52,685 nt of DNA from Peribacillus muralis (GTDB lineage: Bacteria; Bacillota; Bacilli; Bacillales; DSM-1321). Positions 18,508 to 26,553 of the stretch are shown piece after piece. Made by a program: the position numbers and the translations under genes. Under the pieces are notes generated by a model, which searched no databases, had not been told where the DNA came from, and worked only from the letters and a program-made list of their open reading frames with translations. Positions within the stretch are counted from its first letter, which is position 1; every line of letters starts with the position of its first letter. The DNA lies in the NCBI RefSeq assembly GCF_001439925.1, contig NZ_LMBV01000011.1:24846-77530 (forward strand), in the 5' to 3' direction.

Positions 18508-18535
18508 TAGACGCGGCAAAAGTCTTAAAAGTTTG
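18508..18535 (-). promoter_or_regulatory. ECF-type promoter of pdaC
   Basis: On the minus strand CAAACTTTT (18535-18527), 13 nt, then CGTCTA (18513-18508); AAC to CGT spacing is 17 nt. This fits the AAC/CGT pattern of ECF sigma factors such as SigV and is identical in architecture to the promoter facing the other way. The -10 lies 34 nt before the pdaC ATG. Confidence 0.8.
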
Positions 18536-18581
18536 TAAAATTTTTCATTAATTCATATGAAAATATTTCCTTATGAAATAT

Positions 18582-18609
18582 CAAACTTTTATTACCTTAC
18601 AGGCGTCTA
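18582..18609 (+). promoter_or_regulatory. ECF-type autoregulatory promoter of sigV-rsiV
   Basis: CAAACTTTT (18582-18590), 13 nt, then CGTCTA (18604-18609), the same elements and spacing as the divergent pdaC promoter. Autoregulation by the sigma factor is normal for this family. Confidence 0.8.
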
Positions 18610-18654
18610 TCCTTTGTACCTAGGATACGTAATTTAAATGTAAGGAGCTCTTTC

Positions 18655-18663
18655 ATGCAATGA
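18655..18663 (+). other. Two-codon mini-ORF overlapping the sigV start
   Basis: AAGGAG at 18642-18647 is ideally spaced (7 nt) for an ATG at 18655 that reads only ATG-CAA-TGA. Its TGA overlaps the sigV ATG at 18660, which itself is 12 nt from the same site. The arrangement could couple or throttle sigV translation, or be chance. Confidence 0.4.
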
Positions 18664-19175
18664 AAAATCTAGATATAAATCAGTTGTTAGCCGCCAGGAT
18701 TACCGAACGGCAAGATAATTTGTACAGACTTGCTTTTTCCTATGTGAAGAATCAGGAGGATGCACTTGATATCGTCCAAGAATCGATCAGGAAAGCGCTG
18801 GTCTCCAGCAATAAAATCAAGGACGTGTCATCCATCGATAGTTGGCTTTATAAGATCATTGTCCGAACGGCACTTGATGTCTTGCGCAAGAAAAAGAAGC
18901 TGACCGTCGCCGATGATGAAACAATCGAATACTTGCGCCGCGGTGAGGAAGATCACTACCCTGATCTTGATTTGCAAAAGGCGCTGGAAGGACTTTCGCT
19001 CAAGTATCGAACGATAGTCGTCCTGCGCTTTTTTGAGGATCTGAAGTTGGAAGAAATAGCAGAAGTTCTGGAAGAAAATGTGAGCACGGTTAAGACGAGG
19101 TTATATAAGGCACTGCAGCTATTGCGGACCAAGATGACTGAACAGGGGGAAACGAAAAGATGGAAAAAGAATTAA
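18660..19175 (+). CDS. sigV: ECF RNA polymerase sigma factor SigV
   Basis: A 171-residue ECF sigma factor. Region 2 (about 12-80) reads RLAFSYVKNQEDALDIVQES with the core-binding and -10 helices. Region 4 (about 115-165) has LSLKYRTIVVLRFFEDLKLEEIA followed by a TVKTRLYKAL helix-turn-helix for the -35. The SigV identity is supported by the RsiV-type partner immediately downstream (16-nt overlap) and by pdaC next door. In B. subtilis SigV is released when lysozyme triggers RsiV cleavage. No oatA or yrhK follows here, unlike the B. subtilis sigV operon. The annotated ATG is oddly far from its ribosome site. Confidence 0.88.
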   Translation: MKNLDINQLLAARITERQDNLYRLAFSYVKNQEDALDIVQESIRKALVSSNKIKDVSSIDSWLYKIIVRTALDVLRKKKKLTVADDETIEYLRRGEEDHYPDLDLQKALEGLSLKYRTIVVLRFFEDLKLEEIAEVLEENVSTVKTRLYKALQLLRTKMTEQGETKRWKKN

Positions 19176-20029
19176 TGAATCTGCGTGATGAGTACCTTCA
19201 AACACCGATTCCCAAGGAATTGAAAGATGTCGTTCAGGCAGCTCTGAATGAAAAGCCAAAGAAGAAACCAAGGCTTGGCAGAAACATCTTGATGTCAGCG
19301 GCTGCAGCCCTTCTTATTATGACAGCATCCGTAAATGTAAGTCCGGCAGCGGCGAAAGCGATGAGTGAAATACCGTATATGGAAAAGGTCATAAAAGTGA
19401 TTACCTTCGTCGAATGGAAAGAAGAAGATAATAATTCCTCGGCCGTCATCAGGACTCCGGCCATTTTGGGACTCGAAAATGAACAATTGGAAAATAGCCT
19501 GAACGACAAGTATTTATCGGAAAGTAAGCAGCTCTATAAGGAATTCACCGACTCGATGTCAAAATTGAAGGAAGGGGAAAAGGGAGATCTTTCGGTTGAA
19601 AGCGGGTATAGCATCTTGACCGACAATGAAACGATATTATCCGTACAGCGTTATACGGAAAGGATTTCTGCCTCCAGTTCCACTGAAAGTCAATTTGATA
19701 CAGTCGACAAGAAAAACGAAGTGCTATTGACATTGAACAGCCTATTCAAAGACGATCGCTATCTACAGGTGATCAGCAACAACATCAAGGAACAGATGAA
19801 GCAGCAGATGGCAGCGAATCCGGATACGATATATTGGGTCGGAAATGATGATGTTTCGGCATTTAAAAGCATTGATGAAAAGCAAAGCTTCTATATAAAT
19901 AAGGACGGCAAACTTGTCATCGCCTTCGACAGCTTTGAAGTTTCCCCTGGATATATGGGGGAGGTCGAGTTCATCATCCCGACCAACGTCATCTCAGGAC
20001 TGCTTGTCGGAGATCAATACATTCATTAG
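19160..20029 (+). CDS. rsiV: Anti-sigma factor RsiV
   Basis: A 289-residue type II membrane protein, close to the length of B. subtilis RsiV (about 285). A short cytoplasmic N-terminus (about 1-40) should bind SigV. One hydrophobic span (about 42-58) is followed by an extracellular DUF4179/DUF3298-type domain, with the DUF3298-like fold toward the end, reading DGKLVIAFDSFEVSPGYMGE. In B. subtilis this domain binds lysozyme directly, which exposes RsiV to signal peptidase. The start is ATG with GGGGGAAACG upstream, overlapping sigV by 16 nt, which favours stoichiometric synthesis. Lysozyme sensing is inferred by homology. Confidence 0.9.
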   Translation: MEKELMNLRDEYLQTPIPKELKDVVQAALNEKPKKKPRLGRNILMSAAAALLIMTASVNVSPAAAKAMSEIPYMEKVIKVITFVEWKEEDNNSSAVIRTPAILGLENEQLENSLNDKYLSESKQLYKEFTDSMSKLKEGEKGDLSVESGYSILTDNETILSVQRYTERISASSSTESQFDTVDKKNEVLLTLNSLFKDDRYLQVISNNIKEQMKQQMAANPDTIYWVGNDDVSAFKSIDEKQSFYINKDGKLVIAFDSFEVSPGYMGEVEFIIPTNVISGLLVGDQYIH

Positions 20030-20038
20030 ATTGAGCTT

Positions 20039-20090
20039 AAAAAGACAAACCAACTTTACCTGACTACAGGAACCTTGGTTCGTCTTTTTT
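20039..20090 (+). terminator. Terminator of sigV-rsiV
   Basis: AAAAAGAC and AACCAA on the left pair with TTGGTT and GTCTTTTT on the right, followed by T residues. Confidence 0.8.
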
Positions 20091-20095
20091 TTGTG

Positions 20096-20206
20096 CTAAA
20101 ATCCATCTGACCTTTGCTCCAGCTTCATCTTTTCCGTTTCCAAAAGAAAGTTTTCATGCTTAAGTTTTTCAAGCTCCAATTGATCCTTGAGCATATTGTG
20201 TTTCAT
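20096..20206 (-). pseudogene. Remnant of a small coiled-coil protein
   Basis: A 36-codon minus-strand frame, rich in K, E and L (KDQLELEKLKHENFLLETEK), reads as the end of a coiled-coil protein. About 45 nt upstream a good TAGGAGG site is followed by no start in this frame, suggesting the real start has been lost. It could also be an unrelated short ORF. No family recognised. Confidence 0.35.
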
Positions 20207-20577
20207 CTTTAATTGTTTCTCGAAATGGCAAGTATGGGAATTTGCCTCCTACGTTATCGTTTACTTTCATTATTCGGGGTAAAAACGGTTTTGGCTGGGT
20301 TTCTTCAAGTTCGCATGATCTATTTTCGAAAGGTCAATAATTAGTTCATGGTTATAATAAAAAGATATCTTTGGTCATACAGGGCGAGAAGTTAGGGCAA
20401 TATATTATAGAAGGACGGAGTCTTTTTACCAAAAATCCTTTCGGGACTTGATGAGTATAATGCGAAAAAAAACCCCATTACATAATAATTTATAAATTAA
20501 TTATTTAAATATACTAAATATTTATTTACAAAGCGGAAAATAAAAGTTATTATACAATAATAAAAGGAGGGCTAGGT
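20207..20577. other. Intergenic gap upstream of the peptide transporter
   Basis: The right half (about 20465-20560) is extremely AT-rich with runs such as AAATATACTAAATATTT, plausible as promoter or regulator-binding sequence for the transporter. No ORF or hairpin terminator is convincing in the left half. Confidence 0.4.
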
Positions 20578-22068
20578 ATGGCAACGATAAATAAACAGAA
20601 AATTGTGGATAGTGTACCTCAAAATGGGTTTTTTGGTAATCCGAAGGGATTATTCACACTTTTCTTTACTGAGTTCTGGGAGCGATTCTCCTATTATGGC
20701 ATGAGGGCCATTCTTGTTTATTATATGTATTATGAAGTTTCAAAAGGGGGATTAGGCCTTGATGAAACGACGGCCCTTGCCCTTGTATCCATTTATGGAT
20801 CATTAGTTTACATGTCAGGTATAATTGGCGGTTGGCTCGCCGATAGGATTTTCGGGACTTCGAAAGCCGTATTCTACGGGGGAATCTTGATCATGCTCGG
20901 ACATATCGTCCTTGCTCTGCCAGGCAGTCTCTCCATGTTCTTTGTTTCCATGGTACTTATCGTTCTGGGTACTGGACTATTAAAACCAAACGTCTCCAGC
21001 ATTGTCGGAGAAATATACGCGGAAAATGACGAACGCCGGGATTCCGGTTTCAGCATATTCTATATGGGTATCAACGCAGGGGCATTTATTGCACCGCTTG
21101 TTGTTGGTTCTGTAACGGGCTACAGCTTCCACCTTGGCTTTGGACTAGCGGCAGTTGGTATGTTAGTTGGTCTAATCGTCTTTGTTGCAACAAAGAAAAA
21201 GAATCTTGGTCTTGCTGGAACGATTCCTGCAAATCCGTTATCACAAGATGAAAAGAAAGCGACATTCACTAAACTTGGAATTGCTGCATTGGTTATAGCT
21301 GCCCTCATCGGCATCAGTGCCTATGCAGGAATCTTGACGATTAAAACCTTTATTAATCTTGTAGGTATCCTAGGTATCGTTATCCCGACACTTTATTTCA
21401 TTTTCATGTATCGCAGTCCGAAAACGACTTCCGTTGAACGTTCACGCTTGATTGCCTATATTCCTTTGTTCATTGCAGCAGTCATGTTCTGGGCGATCCA
21501 AGAGCAAGGTGCAACAATATTGGCAAATTATGCAGACAAACGCACACAGTTGAACTTTGCCGGAATTGAAATAAAACCGGCGTGGTTCCAATCATTGAAC
21601 CCTTTGTTCATCATCACTCTTGCACCAGTATTCGCCTGGTTATGGATTAAACTAGGAAAGCGCCAGCCTTCCATCCCGAAAAAATTCTCGTTAGGCTTGG
21701 TGTTCGCCGGTTTATCATTCCTGGTGATTTTGCTTCCTGTTTATTTCGGCGGATCAGACTCATTAGTCAATCCACTATGGCTTGTACTAAGCTACTTCCT
21801 AGTCGTACTTGGTGAGCTTTGTTTATCGCCGGTTGGACTTTCAGCAACGACTAAATTGGCTCCAGCTGCCTTCTCGGCACAAACGATGAGCCTATGGTTC
21901 CTGGCAAGTGCAGCGGCGCAAGCATTGAACGCGCAAATCGTTAGATTCTACACTCCGCAAACCGAAATGGCTTACTTTGGCATAATCGGTGGTGCTTCAA
22001 TCATCCTTGGACTGGCCCTGCTGGCCTTATCACCAAAGATTCAAGGTTACATGAAAGGCATTCGCTAA
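20578..22068 (+). CDS. dtpT: POT/PTR-family di- and tripeptide transporter
   Basis: A 496-residue proton-coupled oligopeptide transporter with 14 or so hydrophobic segments. FTEFWERFSYYGMRAILVYYM (about 31-51) contains the ExxERFxYYG motif essential for proton coupling. The second family motif GADxxGxxxxx-like GAFIAPLVVGSVTGY region follows near 167. GTGLLKPNVSSIVGEIY (about 131) is also diagnostic. AAAGGAGGG precedes the ATG. It is monocistronic with a strong terminator. It should import short peptides as nitrogen or amino-acid source. The nearest named relatives are DtpT and B. subtilis YclF. Confidence 0.92.
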   Translation: MATINKQKIVDSVPQNGFFGNPKGLFTLFFTEFWERFSYYGMRAILVYYMYYEVSKGGLGLDETTALALVSIYGSLVYMSGIIGGWLADRIFGTSKAVFYGGILIMLGHIVLALPGSLSMFFVSMVLIVLGTGLLKPNVSSIVGEIYAENDERRDSGFSIFYMGINAGAFIAPLVVGSVTGYSFHLGFGLAAVGMLVGLIVFVATKKKNLGLAGTIPANPLSQDEKKATFTKLGIAALVIAALIGISAYAGILTIKTFINLVGILGIVIPTLYFIFMYRSPKTTSVERSRLIAYIPLFIAAVMFWAIQEQGATILANYADKRTQLNFAGIEIKPAWFQSLNPLFIITLAPVFAWLWIKLGKRQPSIPKKFSLGLVFAGLSFLVILLPVYFGGSDSLVNPLWLVLSYFLVVLGELCLSPVGLSATTKLAPAAFSAQTMSLWFLASAAAQALNAQIVRFYTPQTEMAYFGIIGGASIILGLALLALSPKIQGYMKGIR

Positions 22069-22088
22069 TACTTAGCAAGCAGCAAAAG

Positions 22089-22125
22089 AAAGATGACCTC
22101 TGAATTAATCAGGGTCATCTTTTTT
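22089..22125 (+). terminator. Terminator of the peptide transporter gene
   Basis: Arms AAAGATGACC / GGTCATCTTT followed by TTT. Confidence 0.9.
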
Positions 22126-22360
22126 GTTATATCTCGTGCACTGCAACTTCCTGCTTGATCGATTCATTGAAAAAATCATTTATAGGTGTTTTATGGGTAG
22201 GAGGAAGGAAGTATAAGTATGAGCTACTATTGAGAAACGCCAGGAGAGTCGGGTCCAAACCTAAAGGTATTGAAATGCCATCTTCACCTGTATGGAGTCC
22301 CGATCATATAAAATCAGCATATGTCCTTCGTATTTCAAGGTGGTTCGTGAAGAAAGCAAG
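22126..22360. other. Intergenic gap with no recognised content
   Basis: Between the transporter terminator and the bioA terminator. A rightward frame with GGAGGAAGG ahead of an ATG near 22218 stops within a few codons. I see no gene, RNA or repeat. Confidence 0.4.
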
Positions 22361-22390
22361 GAACCGGAATGAGCCCTGCACTTCCGGTTC
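22361..22390 (-). terminator. Terminator of bioY-bioD-bioA
   Basis: Perfect arms GAACCGGAA / TTCCGGTTC, 11 nt past the bioA stop on the minus strand, followed by CTTGCTTTCTTC. Confidence 0.7.
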
Positions 22391-22400
22391 TTTGCAATTT

Positions 22401-23783
22401 TTAGTTTGCTGCTTGGATCAATCCTTTATCGATGGCTACTTCTTGTATCGAGCGGTAAACCGTGTCGACCATGGTATTCAATTCCTCTTCAGACATGGCT
22501 AGGATCGGCATCATCGTGATGACGGCGCCAAGCTCCCGGATGATTAGGCCGTTTTCCCGTGCCTTCACGATGATTTCGGATACGACGTTCTCTTGAAGCG
22601 AGAACGTTTCTTTTGTTTGGCGGTCTTTGACGATCTCCACTCCTATCATCAGCCCGCGCTGGCGGATATCGCCGACAATGGGAAGTTCGTATAGTGCCTG
22701 CAGTTTGTTTGTCAGTTGTCTTGATTTCACCTGGATGTCATGGATGAGCCCGCGCTCCTCCATCAGCTCGATATTCTTCAGCGCCAATGCGCAGGCTAGC
22801 TGGTTTCCTGTATAGGTGTGGCCGTGATAAAAGGTTTTATGCTCCTCACGCTCCCCCAAGAAGGAATGAAAAATCCGTTCGTTCATGATGGTTGCCGCAA
22901 GCGGCATATAACCACCAGTGATCCCTTTGCCCATGCACATGATATCAGGGACGACATCTTCTTGCTCGCAGGCAAACATCGTACCGGTGCGTCCGAATCC
23001 TACGGCCACTTCGTCACAAATCAAGAGGATATCATACTGCTTGCATAACATTTCGACTTCTTTCAAAAAGCCATCTGGATGGGTGACGATGCCAGCCGCT
23101 CCTTGAACAAGCGGCTCGATGATCAATCCGGCAATTTCCGCGGATTGCTGCTGCAATAGCTTTTCCAGTTCATTCAAACAATGGTTTTTCACTGCTTCAT
23201 TTTCTCCGTATTCAGTCATGTGATAGGCATATGGTGAAGGGACGGAGATGCGTTCGAATAAGAGGGGTTTGAAGATTCTATGATATAGGTCCATTCCGCC
23301 CACGCTTACAGCTCCAACAGTATCTCCATGGTATGCTTCGTCAAGGGAGACGAATTTGTTTTTATGCCGATGCTTGTCGGGATCGATATTCTGCCAATAT
23401 TGATAGGCGACTTTAAGGGCGATTTCGACAGCCGCAGATCCCGTGTCAGAGTAGAAGACCTTCGATAAATCACCTGGTGTGATCTCCGCCAGTTTTTTTG
23501 CCAGCAAAATCGATGGAACATTTGCAGATCCGAGCAGCGTCGAGTGCGCGATCTTGTTCACTTGTGCAATAAGGGCGCCGTTGAGCTCCGGTTCATTATG
23601 GCCGTGGACATTCACCCATAAGGATGCATAGCCGTCGAGATAGCGATTGCCATCCACATCGATCAGGTAGCTGCCCTCACCGCGCTCGATGATTAATGGC
23701 TTGCTTTCGCGATATGTTTTCATTTGGGTGAACGGGTGCCAGACATATTCCTTATCCCATTGCTCCAATAAGTAATTGTTCAT
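22401..23783 (-). CDS. bioA: Adenosylmethionine-8-amino-7-oxononanoate aminotransferase
   Basis: A 460-residue fold-type I PLP aminotransferase. BioA converts 7-keto-8-aminopelargonate to 7,8-diaminopelargonate. The opening WDKEYVWHPFTQMKTY is the BioA signature (WHPFTQ). SDTGSAAVEIALK (about 109) binds the cofactor phosphate. DEVAVGFGRTGTMFACE (about 257) carries the PLP-ring aspartate, and MCMGKGITGGYMPLAATI (about 283) holds the Schiff-base lysine. It overlaps bioD by 4 nt and is last in the bioY-bioD-bioA transcript, which is preceded by a BirA operator. The length is normal for the family. Confidence 0.95.
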   Translation of the reverse strand: MNNYLLEQWDKEYVWHPFTQMKTYRESKPLIIERGEGSYLIDVDGNRYLDGYASLWVNVHGHNEPELNGALIAQVNKIAHSTLLGSANVPSILLAKKLAEITPGDLSKVFYSDTGSAAVEIALKVAYQYWQNIDPDKHRHKNKFVSLDEAYHGDTVGAVSVGGMDLYHRIFKPLLFERISVPSPYAYHMTEYGENEAVKNHCLNELEKLLQQQSAEIAGLIIEPLVQGAAGIVTHPDGFLKEVEMLCKQYDILLICDEVAVGFGRTGTMFACEQEDVVPDIMCMGKGITGGYMPLAATIMNERIFHSFLGEREEHKTFYHGHTYTGNQLACALALKNIELMEERGLIHDIQVKSRQLTNKLQALYELPIVGDIRQRGLMIGVEIVKDRQTKETFSLQENVVSEIIVKARENGLIIRELGAVITMMPILAMSEEELNTMVDTVYRSIQEVAIDKGLIQAAN

Positions 23784-24487
23784 CCTTTGAACACCTCTTT
23801 CAGTTGTGAGATATATCCTTGGTCACCTAGGAGATCAAGGGTTTGCGTTCTTAAGTCTTTTCTAACATCGGCAAAGGTGGGAAGGCAGGCAAGACGCTTG
23901 AGACCTGTCAGTTTTTCAATCGTTTTGATATTGTCGCGATGAATCAGATTGTCTGGCCGGTAATGGTTATAAGCAATCGTTTTAACGCAAACATCATGGC
24001 TGCGGGCATAAGATTGTGCCGTCACGACTTGATGAATCGCACCTAATCCACATGTCGATACGAATATGACAGGCATGCCGCAATCCTTGATGAAATCCTT
24101 CGTCATATAAAAATCATGCTTTCGTTCAATGAGTGGTACCGCCAATCCGCCTGCACCTTCGACGAGCACGATGTCATACATGCCCTCAAGCTCATGGACC
24201 CTTTCCACGGCTTTTTTCTCATCGATTGATTGTCCTGTCAATTTAATCGCCAAATGCGGAGAGGTTTCGGGTTCAAGGGTGTAAAACCCTGGATTCTTAA
24301 CACCGAGTTCTTGCTCGAACCAGGAAATGTCCGGGTATGTATTGTTTTCTTCAATGATTCCGGTTTGGAAAGGCTTGAATATCGTGACGCTTTTCCCCAA
24401 TGCTTGAAGCGATAAATAAAGGGCACTCGTGATGATCGTCTTCCCTATATCCGTTCCGGTTCCGGTTATAAAGTAGGCTTGGCCCAT
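23780..24487 (-). CDS. bioD: Dethiobiotin synthetase
   Basis: A 235-residue ATP-dependent dethiobiotin synthetase, which carboxylates diaminopelargonate to dethiobiotin. The P-loop variant GTGTDIGKT begins at residue 8, and VEGAGGLAVPLIE (about 114) is the second family motif. The ATG at 24487 has AAAGGAG upstream and starts exactly at the family N-terminus (MGQAYFITG). An in-frame extension up to 24649 runs through bioY in another frame and is an artefact. It overlaps bioY by 22 nt and bioA by 4 nt, so the three genes are tightly coupled. Confidence 0.95.
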   Translation of the reverse strand: MGQAYFITGTGTDIGKTIITSALYLSLQALGKSVTIFKPFQTGIIEENNTYPDISWFEQELGVKNPGFYTLEPETSPHLAIKLTGQSIDEKKAVERVHELEGMYDIVLVEGAGGLAVPLIERKHDFYMTKDFIKDCGMPVIFVSTCGLGAIHQVVTAQSYARSHDVCVKTIAYNHYRPDNLIHRDNIKTIEKLTGLKRLACLPTFADVRKDLRTQTLDLLGDQGYISQLKEVFKG

Positions 24488-25050
24488 GGACGATTCAGCT
24501 CCTTTACGTTGATATATCTTGATAGGCGCGGACGTACTTGCTGTATGATGACGGCACATAGAATGCACAGCAATAAATCCCCGGGTGCCGGTATTAAGAA
24601 GCCGTAAAGCACCGTTTGATAGAGGGAAAGCGGCGCTTCCGAGATCCACTTCATTGCTCCATACAGCCAGATGCAGCCGAATAAGTAAACGGTTAGCAAT
24701 GTGGCAGCATTAGCAAAGAAAATGGAACGGATCGTCGAGAGATTGAAACGGTTGATCAGCCATCCGTTTACATAAGCTCCAAGAATATATCCGAGCAAAT
24801 AGCCGAAAGTGGGTTTGAATAGGTAACCAAATCCCCCGCCCTCCGCGAACACCGGCACCCCGATCAGTCCGATTCCGACGTAGCATAATATACTGAGTGA
24901 CCCAAGGCGGGGCCCAAGCAATGCGCCTGCCAAGTAGACAGCCAGAATCTGCAGCGTGAATGGGATGTACGGGACAGGTATTTTAACGGCGGCGCCAATT
25001 GCCGTTAGCGCAGTAAAAAGGGCCACATAAGAAATCGTTGTCGCTTTCAA
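24466..25050 (-). CDS. bioY: Biotin transporter BioY (ECF S-component)
   Basis: A 194-residue integral membrane protein, the substrate-binding S-component of biotin ECF transporters. Six hydrophobic segments are present. IPVPYIPFTLQILAVYLAG (about 23-41) and GGGFGYLFKPTFGYLLGYI (about 71-89) are BioY hallmarks. The energizing EcfA/T components are not nearby and are probably shared elsewhere in the genome. The TTG at 25050 is chosen because AAAGGAGG lies 8 nt upstream; an ATG extension to 25095 has no site. It is the first gene after the BirA operator, so uptake and synthesis are repressed together by biotin. Confidence 0.92.
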   Translation of the reverse strand: MKATTISYVALFTALTAIGAAVKIPVPYIPFTLQILAVYLAGALLGPRLGSLSILCYVGIGLIGVPVFAEGGGFGYLFKPTFGYLLGYILGAYVNGWLINRFNLSTIRSIFFANAATLLTVYLFGCIWLYGAMKWISEAPLSLYQTVLYGFLIPAPGDLLLCILCAVIIQQVRPRLSRYINVKELNRPWAKPTL

Positions 25051-25120
25051 GTCAATAACCTCCTTTTTTTTAAAAATGGCAGGAAAAATGCCCACTACTA
25101 GTTTGCCTGATGGATAATTT

Positions 25121-25154
25121 ATATGTCAACTATTATATTATTTAGTTAACATAT
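25121..25154 (-). promoter_or_regulatory. BirA operator for bioY-bioD-bioA
   Basis: Imperfect inverted repeat ATATGTCAAC - 14 nt - GTTAACATAT with one mismatch, matching the GTTAAC-N14/15-GTTAAC arrangement of Bacillus BirA sites. It lies 71 nt upstream of the bioY start. Confidence 0.88.
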
Positions 25155-25234
25155 AACGCGATTAAAAGGAGCGAAAGGAAAATAGTGAGAATTAGTGGTT
25201 GGAAAATAGTTTATTTGTATGATATCATTCGTAA

Positions 25235-25268
25235 ATATGTTAACTTTTTTATTTTAAAGTTTACATAT
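25235..25268 (+). promoter_or_regulatory. BirA operator for bioF-bioB
   Basis: ATATGTTAAC - 14 nt - GTTTACATAT, same spacing and consensus as the divergent site 80 nt to the left. Each half-operon therefore has its own biotin-responsive operator. Confidence 0.88.
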
Positions 25269-25290
25269 AAATAGATTGGGAGGTTCGTTT

Positions 25291-25332
25291 ATGGTCGGAC
25301 GATTGATGAGTGACGAGGTTAATGCGGGATGA
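25291..25332 (+). CDS. 13-codon leader ORF coupled to bioF
   Basis: GGGAGG followed after about 7 nt by ATG opens a 13-residue frame (MVGRLMSDEVNAG) whose TGA overlaps the bioF ATG as ATGA. The strong ribosome site belongs to this ORF, and bioF itself has only GAGG at a poor distance, so bioF translation is probably coupled to it. It could be a true leader peptide or the trace of a lost first gene of the operon. It is too short for any domain. Confidence 0.5.
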   Translation: MVGRLMSDEVNAG

Positions 25333-26519
25333 TTTGGGAGCAGGAACTGGCAGCGCTAAAAGAAAATGGATTATATCGGCAACTACAATCGGTTGAAACG
25401 CTGAATGGTAATGGACAGGCTTTGGTGAATGGACAGAAAATGTTGATGTTCGCCTCCAATAATTATTTAGGACTTGCCCAGGATCAACGAGTGATCGAGG
25501 CATCGATACAGGCGACCGAAAGATTCGGAACAGGCTCGACTGGCTCCCAATTGACCACTGGCCATTCCATTATCCATGAGAAGTTGGAAACTAAACTGGC
25601 ACAATTCAAGCAAACGGAAGCGGCGATATTGTTGAATACAGGATATATGGCGAATATGGCAGCATTGACGACCATTGTAGGTAAAGGTGATCTCATCTTA
25701 TCGGACGAAGGCAATCATGCGAGCATCATCGATGGCTGCCGTCTATCACGCGCGGAAACCGTAATATACAGCCACGCTGATTTAGACGATTTGGAAATGA
25801 AGCTGCAGAGCAATCGAGGCTTCAAGAGAACCTTGATCGTGACCGATGGCGTTTTCTCGATGGATGGTGATATTGCTCCGCTCCCTGGCATCGTCGATCT
25901 TGCCGAACGCTACGGAGCTCTGATCATGGTGGATGATGCACACGCGACTGGTGTGTTGGGCAAGGACGGCAGGGGAACTTCCGAGCATTTTGGATTGAAG
26001 GGGAAGGTGGATATCGAGATGGGGACACTATCGAAAGCGATAGGAGCGGAAGGTGGTTTCCTTGCAGGAAGCAGGTCATTAATAGACTTTATCTTAAACA
26101 AAGCAAGGCCATTCATCTTCTCTACCGCTTTATCACCAGGTATAGTGGCCGGTGCATTGGCTGCCGTGGAAATCATCATGACCGAACCTGAACGCAGAGA
26201 GCACCTTCAATGCATGAGTCGGCGGCTTTATGAAGAATTAATCTCCCTAGGCTACACCGTTACGGGGGGAGAAACGCCGATTCTTGGCATCATTTGCGGG
26301 AAACCGGAGCAAGCTACGCTCCTTTCGAAGGACTTACATAAGTACGGAATTTATGCACCAGCGATACGCCCGCCAACAGTGCCGATTGGGACTTCCCGCA
26401 TTCGTCTCACCTTAATGGCGCAGCATCAGGAACCACATATTGATCACGTGATATGTGCGTTCAAAGCAATCATTTCCAATGATAGAGATAATAGAGAAAT
26501 GACGGTACCAATTGGATGA
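25329..26519 (+). CDS. bioF: 8-amino-7-oxononanoate synthase
   Basis: A 396-residue PLP enzyme of the alpha-oxoamine synthase family, which condenses pimeloyl thioester with alanine at the start of biotin ring synthesis. ASNNYLGLAQDQRVIEA (about 38-54) and GTGSTGSQLTTGHSIIHEKLE (about 65-85) are family motifs. VDDAHATGVLGKDGRG (about 200) contains the PLP-binding aspartate and histidine, and GTLSKAIGAEGGF (about 232) the catalytic lysine. It overlaps the leader ORF by 4 nt; the bioB ribosome site lies shortly after. No bioW or bioI is present, so the pimeloyl supply must come from elsewhere. Confidence 0.94.
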   Translation: MIWEQELAALKENGLYRQLQSVETLNGNGQALVNGQKMLMFASNNYLGLAQDQRVIEASIQATERFGTGSTGSQLTTGHSIIHEKLETKLAQFKQTEAAILLNTGYMANMAALTTIVGKGDLILSDEGNHASIIDGCRLSRAETVIYSHADLDDLEMKLQSNRGFKRTLIVTDGVFSMDGDIAPLPGIVDLAERYGALIMVDDAHATGVLGKDGRGTSEHFGLKGKVDIEMGTLSKAIGAEGGFLAGSRSLIDFILNKARPFIFSTALSPGIVAGALAAVEIIMTEPERREHLQCMSRRLYEELISLGYTVTGGETPILGIICGKPEQATLLSKDLHKYGIYAPAIRPPTVPIGTSRIRLTLMAQHQEPHIDHVICAFKAIISNDRDNREMTVPIG

Positions 26520-26553
26520 AATGATAACAGTTAACAGAGATGAGGGATTGAAT

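Noticed and set aside
23780..24649. N-terminal extension of bioD to 24649
   Set aside because: The extra 54 codons lie inside bioY in another frame; the family N-terminus and ribosome site place the start at 24487.
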